Part shown: positions 22,531-32,495 of the stretch, in pieces
Numbering within the stretch: position 1 is the first letter of the stretch
How the letters are laid out: each line of letters opens with the position of its first letter
DNA from: Laccaria trichodermophora
Lineage: Eukaryota; Basidiomycota; Agaricomycetes; Agaricales; Hydnangiaceae
NCBI GenBank assembly: GCA_018417955.1
Contig: JACTVC010000011.1
Coordinates: 1,424,262-1,488,261 of the forward strand
DNA: 64,000 nucleotides
Direction of reading: 5' to 3'
Notes under the pieces: model-generated
Database searches by the model: none
The model's input: the letters and a program-made list of their open reading frames with translations, nothing else
Told to the model about the DNA's origin: nothing
Made by a program: the position numbers and the translations under genes

Positions 22531-23954
22531 CTATCGTTGCTTCTTTTCATTCTGGACCCCACCATTGTACCACCCGCTACTCTGGGCGTTAGGATTCTGA
22601 TAAGCACCACGCAAATCAGAACGCTGATGTCCAACGTTGATGTCGGTACGCTGGGGAGCTCCATTCCCTATCGCGTCAGGACGCGAATACCCCAAAGCAG
22701 AATTAGACCTCAGCTCGCTCCCCATCTCTGACCCCGTCTGCGGCGTGTAATATGCCAAATCGGTGGAAAAGGATGCTGGGGAGTTGGAGTTGGCCAGCGG
22801 CACTTGACCCTCGCGATGCTGAGGAGTGGATTTCTCGGTGATGGTGGAGAGGGTGTTAGCTCCATGCTGATACCTGTTCGGGGCTCGCATGTTCGAAGGG
22901 TCGTTCAGATCCCCTTGCTGCGGATAGTTGGGATCGTATGGCTGGTGACCTACCACAGCCGGTAACGGCATGCCCACGAATCCGTAGCGAGGGTTTTGCC
23001 ACGCAGTCTGACTGGATTGTGGTCCTGGATAGCGTTGGTTGTATGAGGGCGTGTGCTGGCCTGGCGTGATTGGAGATGACGAGCTTTCCGTCATCTGAGG
23101 TGTGGAGGGAATGGTGGATGAAGGAGGGCCTTGTACCGTCCAGGCTTCGGAAGGTGGCCGTTTCCTTGGCTTGCAGCAGAACCAAAACGCTGCGGCGATG
23201 AAAAGAAGACCGAGAACACCCAGAACGGTTCCCAGGGCGATTGGCAGGACATGCTTTTTTGTGGACGTGGAGGTTTGAGATGGAGCTGGGGAAGCAAGAA
23301 TGCGACCTGAGGTCGTAGGCACGGGAGTAGGCGATAATGATGAAACGGAAGAGGAGCCGAGATCAGCTGGGTCAAGAACGGTGTAGCTGCATTCACAATC
23401 TATGAATTAATTGAAAGCGTATGACAAAAAACGAGGATGGCCATACATCAAGCCGTCTACAATGGCAAATGGCTGACCAGCACCAACTGAGATAACAAGT
23501 CTATGTGGCCCATTCGCCAACCCAGTAGCGTTCCACACAACGTGAGATTCTACAGTCTCCGGGCCTTGCACAGCACTGGTCGGACTGCTGTGATCCACCA
23601 AGTCGATGAGGAATATGGGCCCGGAATCGAGTGAAACTGCGGTGTTGACTAGATAAGGCCAGAACGGTGATAAAAAGTATATAGCTACACCTGAGTGCAG
23701 ATAGAAGGTGAGCAAGTTAAGAGACTATGAAATCCAAAATTGAACACACCAGTAAAATTGAACGACGCAGTCGCATTCGAATTTTGCGTAAGGATGTGAG
23801 AGCCTCCATAATCCAACGTACTCGCAGCGGATCGATTCCAGGCGCCTGTGGGTGCGTAGACGATTGAAGGATCCTGATCATCAATGGTGACGTTGTGCCG
23901 CCCATCGACGAGTCGAAGAACAACGACGAAGAGGGCGACAAGGAGCAGGTACAT
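22531..23954 (-). CDS. Single-pass surface protein, type 1 family, member 2
   Basis: Minus-strand exons are 23954-23750, 23690-23447 and 23386-22531, with 59- and 60-nt GT-AG introns at the same positions as in the paralogues. The product has a signal peptide (MYLLLVALFVVVLRLVDG), ectodomain motifs NVTIDDQDPSIVYAPTGAW, FNFTG, IYFLSPFWPYLVNTAVSLD and LVISVGAGQPFAIVDGLIYT. A short Ser/Thr stalk is followed by one transmembrane helix (LPIALGTVLGVLGLLFIAAA) with WFCCKPRKR, and a Pro/Gln/Asn-rich tail. It is the only member on the minus strand, so an inversion accompanied the duplications. The true start is ATG 23954; an upstream TTG in the same frame is not needed. Confidence 0.85.
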
Positions 23955-25553
23955 CGTCAAGTTTGGAGAGCCTTCGAGTTGGCGTCAATCATGCCGACAC
24001 CCGTGGGCCCAGAGATGTATCAACTCGTGTTCGAAGCATTCAGGAACATGGCTGAACGTCACCGCATCGGCGTGGATTGGGACATAATGCTATTCGGCAA
24101 TTGCCGGGCTAAAATTTGAAGCATCTCTGGCTCGAGATTTATTCAATCTGTGTTCTTCCAACCCAGCTCAGTGGAATTTCGAAGGTAATACTCTTTAAGG
24201 ATTAGAATTTGACCGCTCACCAAGGCTTCACATTATCTGACTAGGAGTGGGACGCTTGTCTAAACCGTCTAGCGGCATTGTAACACCTCAATATCTCTGT
24301 GGTCGACGATCGTAAGTAACAGTGACCGATAAACACAAGGATTTTTTTTTTTCATGTTTTTTTTTTTCGTTGAATAGGACTATACTAGATTGAGTGAGCG
24401 GGATCAATGACGGCCTGGAGGAGGACGGTACTGTATAATCGCCAGTACTATGGGGTATCCTTTGACGTCTATTTCGAACAAGAAGGCTCGCGTGAGACTC
24501 AGATGAATTACCTGCTTCAGAGGGGCCTGATACACCAAAAAGCCTTCGTGTGATAACTTGTTTCTGTTCTTCCGTGCGATCGAACATACCCTTGCATAAG
24601 GGGTGCACAAACAACGTTGAATGAAGGGACAGGAGGTAGTGTTGGATCTTTTCTTGAAGAAGATAACTGTTTGAGCTAAAGGTAGGGCTTGAGGAAAAGG
24701 TGTGGTTGTGCGGCGTAGCATATGGATGTAAATGGCGCTATAAATAACCTGAGGACGGGGTTAAATATAGAACTGCAGTGGGGCTCAACCAAAAAAAATC
24801 GCTGCGGCTCATATATACTAGCGTTATTATTGGGGAATACTGAGTATTTGAACGTATTCCTTCATAAAGCGTCTCCCCTTCTAAAAAACATGCTTCATCA
24901 TGTTTGTTGTTCCTTCTTAATGAACGCACCGCCTCACTTCCAAAATGTCCGTCTTGAATTTATTTTACCTTCATTTGGCTCAATCTGGAAAGAGAATAAG
25001 AGCAGAGGTCCGACGTCTGGTAACGCATCCATATAAACTCTTGACGCACCAATGTTCCGAGACAATTTCTTTTCCCTAATTTTTTGAAGTCGGCATTCGG
25101 GAGGCGAGCTGATTTTACCGTTACACTCCACGACATCGCGGAGTTACATTTTCGCGTGCATTTATCTCTTTTCCATCTTCCTCAAATCTTTCCAACAGGT
25201 TCCGTGGCGGGAGAGGTTAGAGGCTTCTAAGTTCTCCCCTTCACATTGTTCTTCTATTTTATAAGGCTTTGAAAAATGGTTTCCCTCGTGTTTGAACCCA
25301 CTTTAGAAAATAATTTTCCTTTGCTAAAAAACAAAGGAATCTTCGAGCCCGGAATTGTATGTTTTCTCTGGAGTCTGGAGAGAGCATCTCAACGTGTGAA
25401 TTGCGGAAGAACTGTGTCGGCGATAGGCGCCGCATTGTTCCAGCAGTGGCTGTGTCCACCCCTTCCAAATACGACCATCATTTTCGGTTCTGCCTTGAGG
25501 CTGCTGGGAGGAACAATGAATGACCTGCACAATGCTGGCAACCCATCGAGTAC
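23955..25553. other. Intergenic, about 1.6 kb
   Basis: It holds the divergent 5' regions of the minus-strand surface-protein gene and the AA9 gene. Two poly-T runs occur near 24349-24369. Open frames here are short and lack recognisable composition. Confidence 0.4.
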
Positions 25554-25560
25554 TATAAAG
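25554..25560 (+). promoter_or_regulatory. TATA-like box upstream of the AA9 gene
   Basis: TATAAAG lies 156 bp before the AA9 start codon, in a stretch otherwise free of genes. It is plausible as a core promoter element but unconfirmed. Confidence 0.4.
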
Positions 25561-25715
25561 GAGCTGGTGAGTTGCGACTACTAGATTGTCCACGACGTCT
25601 TACGATCCTTTCCTCATCTTCAGTTACTTAGCTTGACGCTGCCCCCAGTCGCTGCGCGATATACTCTTCTTTTTTCACCCCACGTTAACGTTCTACCGAT
25701 CGTACGATACGCAAG

Positions 25716-26810
25716 ATGAAGACAACAGGCACACTCTTACCCCTTCTTTTCGCCGCCTCCACTTATGCTCATGGCATCCTTCACGCAATGACCATCAACG
25801 GCCAAAACTACCCCGGCAACGGTCTGTCAGGCAACGGTGGTACAACCATCGATAGCATTATTCGCCAAGTCTCTGCCCAAGACCCGGTTAAGGGTGCCAG
25901 CAACACAGCACTCAGCTGTGGGACAGGCTCCCAACCTGCTACATTGATCGCCACTGCGAATCCTGGTGATACGCTCGGTTTCAACTGGAAAGGTGCAGGT
26001 GGCGGTAACGTATGCATCCTTCATCTTCTATCTTTCGACGACTGACCTTTTGATAGTGGCCTCACAATACCGGCCCAATGCTTACATACCTAGCCTCATG
26101 CGGCTCAACAACAAGTGACAAGTGTGATGGGCAGTCTGCCAAATGGTTCAAGATTGACCAAGTTGGTCAGGTGTCCCCAGGTTCAACGACTTGGGCCCAA
26201 GCGGCCGTCAGTTCGTATCTTTTCTTTACCCTCACAGCAAGGAACTACATTGATTTCTCCTTCAGTGACTGGCTCTCTCGCCTTGGTAAAACTCCCATCC
26301 AACCTCGCATCAGGGAACTACCTCGTTAGACACGAAATAATCTCTCTCCAGCTCGCGGTCTCCATGGGAGGTGCAGAGTTCTATCCTGCCTGTGCGCAGA
26401 TCAAAGTCGGCGGATCGGGTACAGGTGTGCCCTCTGCATCCGAGTTGGTCAGCCTCCCGGGAGCGTATAGCGATTCAGACCCTGGTATCTACGATCCCAA
26501 TGTGTACAACGCCGGCTCGTCATACACATTCCCCGGCCCACCAATCGCTGCATTCGTTGGCAGTGGTGGTGGCTCGACTTCTGGAGGAAATGGCACTACT
26601 ACTTCTGGAAATGGCACAACAACCTCCACGACGAGTGGCTCGGCGCCCGCTAAGCCGACCGCTACCAAGAGCAAGTCTTGCAAGCTGAGGCAAACCAAGT
26701 CTGCCTCTTCATCGGCCTCGTCTGCGACGGGTGCGGCGAATGCCACTGATTTGTACCCCAGACACTTCAGCAGGGTTATGCGCAAGGTTGTAGCGCGCCG
26801 CAGCATATAA
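25716..26810 (+). CDS. AA9 lytic polysaccharide monooxygenase
   Basis: Exons are 25716-26009, 26057-26210 and 26266-26810, giving about 330 residues. A signal peptide ends at ...STYA, which exposes His1 in HGILHAMTING, the first ligand of the copper histidine brace. The second brace His is in WPHNTGPML and the axial Tyr is in EFYPACAQ. The catalytic domain ends near GPPIAAFVG; a Gly/Thr/Ser linker and basic tail follow, without a CBM1 module. AA9 enzymes cleave cellulose and related glucans oxidatively outside the cell. Aligned by eye, the usual second-sphere His (as in ...IALH...) is Gln in IISLQLA, and the usual Gln in GAQxYP is Glu in GGAEFYP. The enzyme may therefore be a divergent subgroup. 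It sits among surface-protein genes. Confidence 0.9.
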
Positions 26811-27363
26811 ATTTCGTTCCTATCTGGATATGTATATCTATACTGACGCATCTGTATTATCTGCCACTTAATTTATATGTCCACATAGCTAAATATCATA
26901 GAATGAAGAGAAATAGAGTGAAATTCGGTCCTTTGTCACGGAAATAGACCCTCCTCAGCCTCAATGTACAGTAACGTTACCTTGAGGTCGTCTAATCAAG
27001 TTAACACAACTTTGACGCGTAAGCAGAGATAAGCTCATGCCAATCCCCATCGTCAAGTGGAGAACCGTGACGGCGCTTGTTATGTAGCTTGTTGTTGTTT
27101 GTTTCGGAAGCCATCGGGACTCGCAAACCAATTGTCGCACACCTTTGCTTCACCTAGGCTTCATTGTCGTTGTTGTCAGCCAACCCGCCATGTAGAACCC
27201 GCCGGCGGCTTTGCGCCATGGTTGGCATTGACGAAACCCCAAACGACTCAAGGTTTTCATTGGCAATTCGGGACTGGCATCGGCGAAACGGATGCCAAGT
27301 GAACGTGCCTTGTGTGGGATCAGGGGTCTAATCTAAATTAACGGTTAGCCGCCAACTTGTGCG
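26811..27363. other. Intergenic
   Basis: It holds the 3' region of the AA9 gene and the promoter of the next surface-protein gene. No coding signal was found. Confidence 0.4.
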
Positions 27364-27370
27364 TATATAA
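27364..27370 (+). promoter_or_regulatory. TATA box of surface-protein gene member 3
   Basis: TATATAA lies 42 bp upstream of the start codon at 27406, a good position for a short 5' leader. Confidence 0.5.
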
Positions 27371-27405
27371 GAGGCCAGAGCAGCGCCGACTTGAGTGCGT
27401 CCAAC

Positions 27406-28285
27406 ATGGTTCCCCACCTGTTCACCCTCTTGGCCCTCTTTGGTTTCCATGTCGCGCTCGCGTTCCACAATGTGTCGATTGACGACAGCGACCCCTCAGT
27501 TGTCTACTCAGGGAACTGGAATGTCGTACTCCCTGGCTATGGGATGGCCGAGAATGGCACCTACAAAATAGCCAAGAATGATTCTCAAGCGTACGCGACG
27601 GTGAAGTTTCATGGTGAGGTCTCCTTTGTTTTTGCAAAGTGCACCGCGCCAATGATCTTATCATCATGATGTGTTTTTGTAGGTGTGGCTGTCTACTATC
27701 TGTCACAGAAGTGGCCTTTCTCCGTTACGACAGATATCACTCTGGACGATGGACCAGCGCTGTTACTCGACCTGCAAGAGTATCGAAAAATGAGCACGAT
27801 TCCAGAAGAAGAATATGGACAGGCAGTCGTTATCGCCAGCGCAACTGGCCTTGAGAACCGAGAGCACACCGTCCGAATGTCTGTTGGAATCGGGGAGCAT
27901 TACGCCGTTATGGACACGTTGGTGTGCGCCTCTTGCTTCTCATGAGTCTCCTCGTAACTATCTTAACGCTGACCTATTTGCAATCAGTTACACCGCTCTC
28001 AACCCTTCGGATTCTTACTCGGCACCATCATCCCCTCCCACTTCGTTCTCCCAGTACGCTATATCGATCACAGCGACCACTACTGCGACGCAACCGGTCG
28101 TGGTGTATCCTTCACCCACAACCAGTCTCTCCGATTCGAAATCTACTAAGACGTTGAGACTATCAATCGGATTTGGAGTCGCCGCCGCCGTCCTTGCGTT
28201 TTTGACAGTCTTCATTGTGTGGCGATATCTCCGCCCCCTACCCACCCCACATATGCAAGAGAAACTTGAAACCGATAACGCTTAA
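27406..28285 (+). CDS. Single-pass surface protein, type 1 family, member 3 (short tail)
   Basis: Exons are 27406-27613, 27683-27923 and 27988-28285 (GT-AG), giving about 248 residues. The signal peptide is FTLLALFGFHVALA. The ectodomain has NVSIDDSDPSVVYSGNW, VYYLSQKWPF, TLDDGPALLLDL and VRMSVGIGEHYAVMDTLVYT. A Ser/Thr stalk leads to one membrane helix (LSIGFGVAAAVLAFLTVFIV) with WRYLRP. The cytoplasmic tail is only about 20 residues, unlike the 150-200 residues of its paralogues, so it probably cannot carry the same intracellular function. A tandem paralogue follows 640 bp downstream. Confidence 0.85.
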
Positions 28286-28921
28286 TTCCCGACGACGACT
28301 CCCTCCACCTGCTTTTCATAATAATGATGTACGCAAAGAAACGCCTTCTCATCTTGTACTTACTTACCCACATACGTCTTTGTATGAGTAGCTTAGATTC
28401 CAACAATCAGCTCCCTTTTTGCATGACGAAAGTCTTATCGATGATTTGCTTTTTCTTCTGAAAGTTGGTGGTTCCTGAGATCAATCCTCAGCGCTAATTA
28501 GAAGCTACCAGAAAGGGTAGAACAGCCTAGGCCTCGCGAGTGCCGCCCTCAAGACTCTATAAGTACTTAGCTTCACGTGTTGCGTCTTGGCGTGCACAGC
28601 AGGGTACAACTGTCAACATTTCCTGATCTCATAAAGATTCAGAAAGATTCAGAAAGAAAAGGTGTGCATTGCATTGCTTTTCGTGCCTTTGTTATACCTC
28701 AGCACAGAAAACTACTACCTCGGCACCTCTATGACATATGTATATCAAAAAGGTGCCTCGTCTCCCAGAAAAGTCAACAGCGGGTGACTGGTGGGAACTA
28801 AGCGGGACAAGTGCCATGTTGGTGCCATGTCAGGGTGTGACAGCAAGAGGGCTCACAAAACCTTGTATATGATGGGCGATGAGACTTTGTCGAGCTCTCG
28901 CTCCTGGGTGCCACCTCAATC
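28286..28921. other. Intergenic between tandem paralogues
   Basis: No coding signal was found. A 10-bp unit (AAAGATTCAG) is repeated in tandem near 28636-28655. Confidence 0.4.
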
Positions 28922-30242
28922 ATGCATCGAAGTGCCGGACTTCTGCTCTCCTTCCTTGTCCTCTTTTCTCAGCTGGTTCGAGGCATGCAGAACATAAGCA
29001 TCGATGACCAGAACCCCCAGATCACCTATATGCCCCTTGCGAATTGGACATTAACCGCGCCGGGCGCCTTTGACGCTGGAGGCGCACACACGCTCACAGA
29101 AGACCCGAATGCCTACGCGACGTTTACGTTCACAGGTAATCTTTCCGTTACAGAGGTCCTGGCGACGTGTTGATTTGAACAGGAGTCGCCATCTATTACA
29201 TGTCATCGCTGTGGCCATATGTCGTCAATACTGCCATATCGTTGGACGGAGGTGCTCCAGTCCTCTTCGATTTGCAAGACCATACCCAACCAAATGTCGG
29301 AAGTGGTCCGCCGACTGAAAAGTCGCGGATCGTTGCGAAAGCCGATGGTCTGGAAAATAAGCAACACACGGTTCGGGTATCTGTTGGCGCTGGTCAGCAC
29401 TACGCTATTATGGACATGTTGATGTGCGAATATCTCTATCTCTATTTTTGCCTCTTCTCCTCTGATTGGTTCGGAACAGATACACGTCGTTAAACGCGGG
29501 AGATCCATCGCCAGCAACTTCACCGTCTCCCTCCTTCGTTCCTGTCCACCCGAGTGCTTCTTCAACTTCTTCCAGCTCACCTTCAACTCCTTCGACGCCG
29601 TCTTCTGGTTCCTCGGCTATACCTCCCTCCTCGCCGTCTTCAAGTACGAAGGCACACCGTTTGGCCATAGGTCTTAGTATCGTTTGCACTCTCTTCGCAC
29701 TTGGCTTGATGTTCCTAGCCTGGTACTGGCGCAGGTGGTACCTGCGCAAACAAACAATCCGCGGTGGTCCGGGTGAAGTCAACACCGATGGTCCCATCTA
29801 TAATGGACCTGATATTCGCGAATACCCAGACGATGCCCCTATTGTCCCGCAAAACGACGACACTCATGGTTTACCCGTGCCAGAACCAGCGGCCGCCTTT
29901 GGCCTTGGGCGACGAGATTACACAGGTTCATCCAGACGTTCAAATCTATTCCATGGGCCAGGTCGTGATCTCAATCACGATCTCGTGCCTAGTCAATACC
30001 CATACCATGTTGATGGCGGGGGGTTGGAGGATCTTCCCCCTCCTGCCTTTGCTAACAGTCCGCCGCGTGCATCCTCTGGAGCTAATTCGGTTATATCAGA
30101 TATGCCCCATCCTTCCCTTGCCTATACGAGTTCCCCCCAAACTATTTTCATGACTGACGGGATGAGCACAACTGGAACGGGGGCGCGCAACTCATATGGA
30201 CTGCCATTCCCTCAATCGTTGGCGTACGCTCCTGTAACTTAG
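28922..30242 (+). CDS. Single-pass surface protein, type 1 family, member 4
   Basis: Exons are 28922-29135, 29183-29423 and 29480-30242 (GT-AG), with the conserved intron positions. The signal peptide is GLLLSFLVLFSQLVRG. The ectodomain has NISIDDQNPQITYMPLANW, TFTFTG, IYYMSSLWPYVVNTAISLDGG and VRVSVGAGQHYAIMDMLIYT. A dense Ser/Pro/Thr stalk precedes the membrane helix (LAIGLSIVCTLFALGLMFLA) with WYWRRWYLRK and a tail of about 170 residues. It is most like member 2 in WPYLVNTA/WPYVVNTA and was probably made by local duplication. Confidence 0.85.
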
Positions 30243-30788
30243 AATCGGTCTTTTATAAATAGTAACTTGAAGGAACTGAACTTTCTTGGGCCTTACATTA
30301 CCATAAGTAAAATCTACGATATTAATGTCGACAATGTCCACCTGCAACAAAGATCGTCAAGTGCCATTCAGAATTCTTGTTATCCAACGAAAGTCGAAAT
30401 TTATCTGCAAAACGTGCCAAGACCAGGCCTTCACATTCCCAAAGAGATACAAAGGATAGCCAAACATGCGCGTGGTTGCTTTCCTTCCACCATGATGTCT
30501 TTTCTGCTCAGTGCTTACCGAATGAAGGTTCGCGGGCGCTTCGCCGTAGCACCTGACAGGGGACTAAATTCTCTAATCTTCAACTAATTTTTCAAGTTTG
30601 TACTTGCCCTGTTTTGTAGACCGTTGACATCGAACAGCATCGAACAGACATCGACAGTGGCATAGCCGCTGAATTCTAGAACACACATTCAACGTGATGT
30701 AAAGCGGGGGGGCGCTGACATCAGGAACGGAAGAAAGCTCTGAATTCGACTGAAAGACAGGCCAGCGCCTTTTCGCGGTTCGCGCAGA
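30243..30788. other. Intergenic
   Basis: No coding signal was found. It ends at the promoter of the second Kre9-like gene. Confidence 0.4.
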
Positions 30789-30795
30789 TATATAA
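30789..30795 (+). promoter_or_regulatory. TATA box of Kre9-like gene 2
   Basis: TATATAA lies 76 bp upstream of the start codon at 30865. Confidence 0.5.
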
Positions 30796-30864
30796 TCCAC
30801 GGTCTTGTCCGCTTTCCTACAACTCTCTACCACCATCAGTTTCGTCGCTCAGGGCAAGCTCACA

Positions 30865-31977
30865 ATGCGGATACTAGCTGTCTTAACGTCAACATTTTTC
30901 ATATGGAGCTCTTCTTGCATCGCGCTGCTCGTGGTTACGCCGAGCGCTTCCAATGGCTGGACAAATCAAGGGCCACAAACGTCAGTGCAATTCTTGCCTT
31001 ATCCACATCATGTTTGGTTGACCAAGCCTTTCTTCATTCCCAGCGTCTCCTGGCAGAGAGTCATCACTGACCCTCTCGACTTCGCCATTATTCTTACAAA
31101 CCAAGTAAGTGCGCAGGCATCTTCACATACATTCATTTTTTCAACCATAAATGACTTCATTATCAAGAACCGCAGCTTATTTCCAAGTGATCAAACACTT
31201 TCCCCCCTTATTGGTAGCAACCTCCTCACAGCGAGTGTTTCGCCTCCAGCGGGCGGATGGCCTACACCTGGTGCAGCTTACCAAGTAAATCTTGTTTTGA
31301 GCGCAAATTACCCCAACACGATTTACGCTCAATCGAACGAATTCACGATCTTTCAAGCGGGACCCGGGTCCACGACCTCTAGTATTACCGGCTCCACGTC
31401 GCCATCACTGGCAACTCCATCTTCGTTACTATCAACTCCATCTTCGTCGGCGACCCATCCTCCCGTTTCACCGGCTTCTCCAGCCGACCAATCTGTCTCG
31501 TCTTCCAAACGAAAACTCCACAATGTCGCCATTGCCCTTGGTGTTGTCTTCACCATTCTGGCACTGTGCATAGTAGGCTTGGCTTCAATGTGGTATCGTC
31601 GACGCCGAGCCAGTCAGCACTTCCCAGGCACGGATCCTAGTCAGATTTTTCCTGGTGAAGTAAATTCAAACCTGACCATTGAGGCTCAGGTTCCTCTTAG
31701 CAAATCTACAATCGAACCCACTAGTCCTCAGGATTTGGGGAATAATTATGGACACGGTATTGCAAGATATAGGGACTCTCCCAATAGCATGGCATCTCCC
31801 CTAGATGGCAGCCGCGATAATTTACATCGCCTTAACGCGCAGGGGCTTGACGTACCCCCTCCCTCTCTCGCCCATAAAACTTCACCCAGAGCAGAGTTCG
31901 CGTCCAATGGTAGCAACCTGGCATCAACTCAGGGATCATCGTCGCGCTCTCCGTTTGCGTCTGACGGAATGAGGTAG
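30865..31977 (+). CDS. Kre9/KNH1-like single-pass surface protein, member 2
   Basis: The frame is open across the whole span, but comparison with the paralogue at 20548-21760 shows two introns, 30981-31043 and 31105-31167, each 63 nt and so frame-neutral. Spliced, GPQT joins VSWQRVITDPLDFAIILTNQ and then NRSLFPSDQ. The product has a signal peptide (FFIWSSSCIALLV), the Kre9-type ectodomain (SNGWTNQGPQT; AGGWPTPGAAYQVNLVLSA), a Ser/Thr/Pro stalk, a membrane helix (VAIALGVVFTILALCIVGLA) with WYRRRRA, and a soluble tail. A single-exon annotation would wrongly insert 42 residues. The role is presumably at the cell surface or wall. Confidence 0.85.
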   Translation: MRILAVLTSTFFIWSSSCIALLVVTPSASNGWTNQGPQTSVQFLPYPHHVWLTKPFFIPSVSWQRVITDPLDFAIILTNQVSAQASSHTFIFSTINDFIIKNRSLFPSDQTLSPLIGSNLLTASVSPPAGGWPTPGAAYQVNLVLSANYPNTIYAQSNEFTIFQAGPGSTTSSITGSTSPSLATPSSLLSTPSSSATHPPVSPASPADQSVSSSKRKLHNVAIALGVVFTILALCIVGLASMWYRRRRASQHFPGTDPSQIFPGEVNSNLTIEAQVPLSKSTIEPTSPQDLGNNYGHGIARYRDSPNSMASPLDGSRDNLHRLNAQGLDVPPPSLAHKTSPRAEFASNGSNLASTQGSSSRSPFASDGMR

Positions 31978-32144
31978 CAAGAAGAATTGGATTGGTGTGA
32001 CAGCTGTTTGATTCCTTTAATCAGAATGTTGCTTTATTTAAACGACAAATATATTTTTCCGCCTCTGCACACTAAAGACTCAAAAGATATCCAAATGTAC
32101 TTATTGTCTACAGCCTTGAAAAGTCTCCCGAACGTTCCCCAACT

Positions 32145-32149
32145 AAAAA
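32145..32149 (-). terminator. RNA polymerase III terminator (T5)
   Basis: Five T residues on the minus strand lie 7 nt after the 3' end of the tRNA gene, as expected for Pol III termination. Confidence 0.65.
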
Positions 32150-32156
32150 GAGACAC

Positions 32157-32257
32157 TGACCCCCACCCGAGTCGAACGGATGACCTTGAGGAAACCAAAG
32201 TGAATTTCACAGCTGAGGACTGGAATCTCACGCTCTAATCCACTGAGTTAGGGGGCC
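32157..32257 (-). tRNA. tRNA with intron, probably tRNA-Trp(CCA)
   Basis: The acceptor stem GGCCCCC pairs with GGGGGTC. An A-box-like TAACTCAGTGG and a B-box-like GTTCGACTC are present, and the T-arm is ATCCG/CGGGT with loop TTCGACT. The anticodon arm reads TGAGA, loop TTCCAG, then about 26 nt of intron, then CCTCA and a normal 5-nt variable loop AGGTC. The anticodon is therefore CCA, with the intron at the usual place after position 37. One closing pair (A-C) is mismatched, so function is likely but not certain. A T5 terminator follows. Confidence 0.65.
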
Positions 32258-32495
32258 GATGTTGTCAGCCTAGATCACAAACGGAACCTGTACTTGAGAT
32301 GCCTATATAAGATTTACCATCTATTTCTAGCTGTGTCTAAGTGCGAGTCAATTTTTGAAATGCATGCTCGTGTTGTCCAAATAAGAAGGTACTAGCAATT
32401 ATTTACAAGGCACTAGTAATTACGAATGAAGAGAAGGGAAAATTTGCACTGGCAAAAAAGCTAAGGCTGATAAAAAAAGTAGTTGGGAACAAAAA

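Noticed and set aside
23895..24119. Plus-strand frame of 74 codons opposite a surface-protein gene start
   Set aside because: It is antisense to the signal-peptide exon of the gene at 22531-23954 and has no motif; treated as a shadow.
25276..25584. Open frame of 102 codons upstream of the AA9 gene
   Set aside because: No family resemblance; it overlaps the probable AA9 promoter (TATAAAG at 25554).
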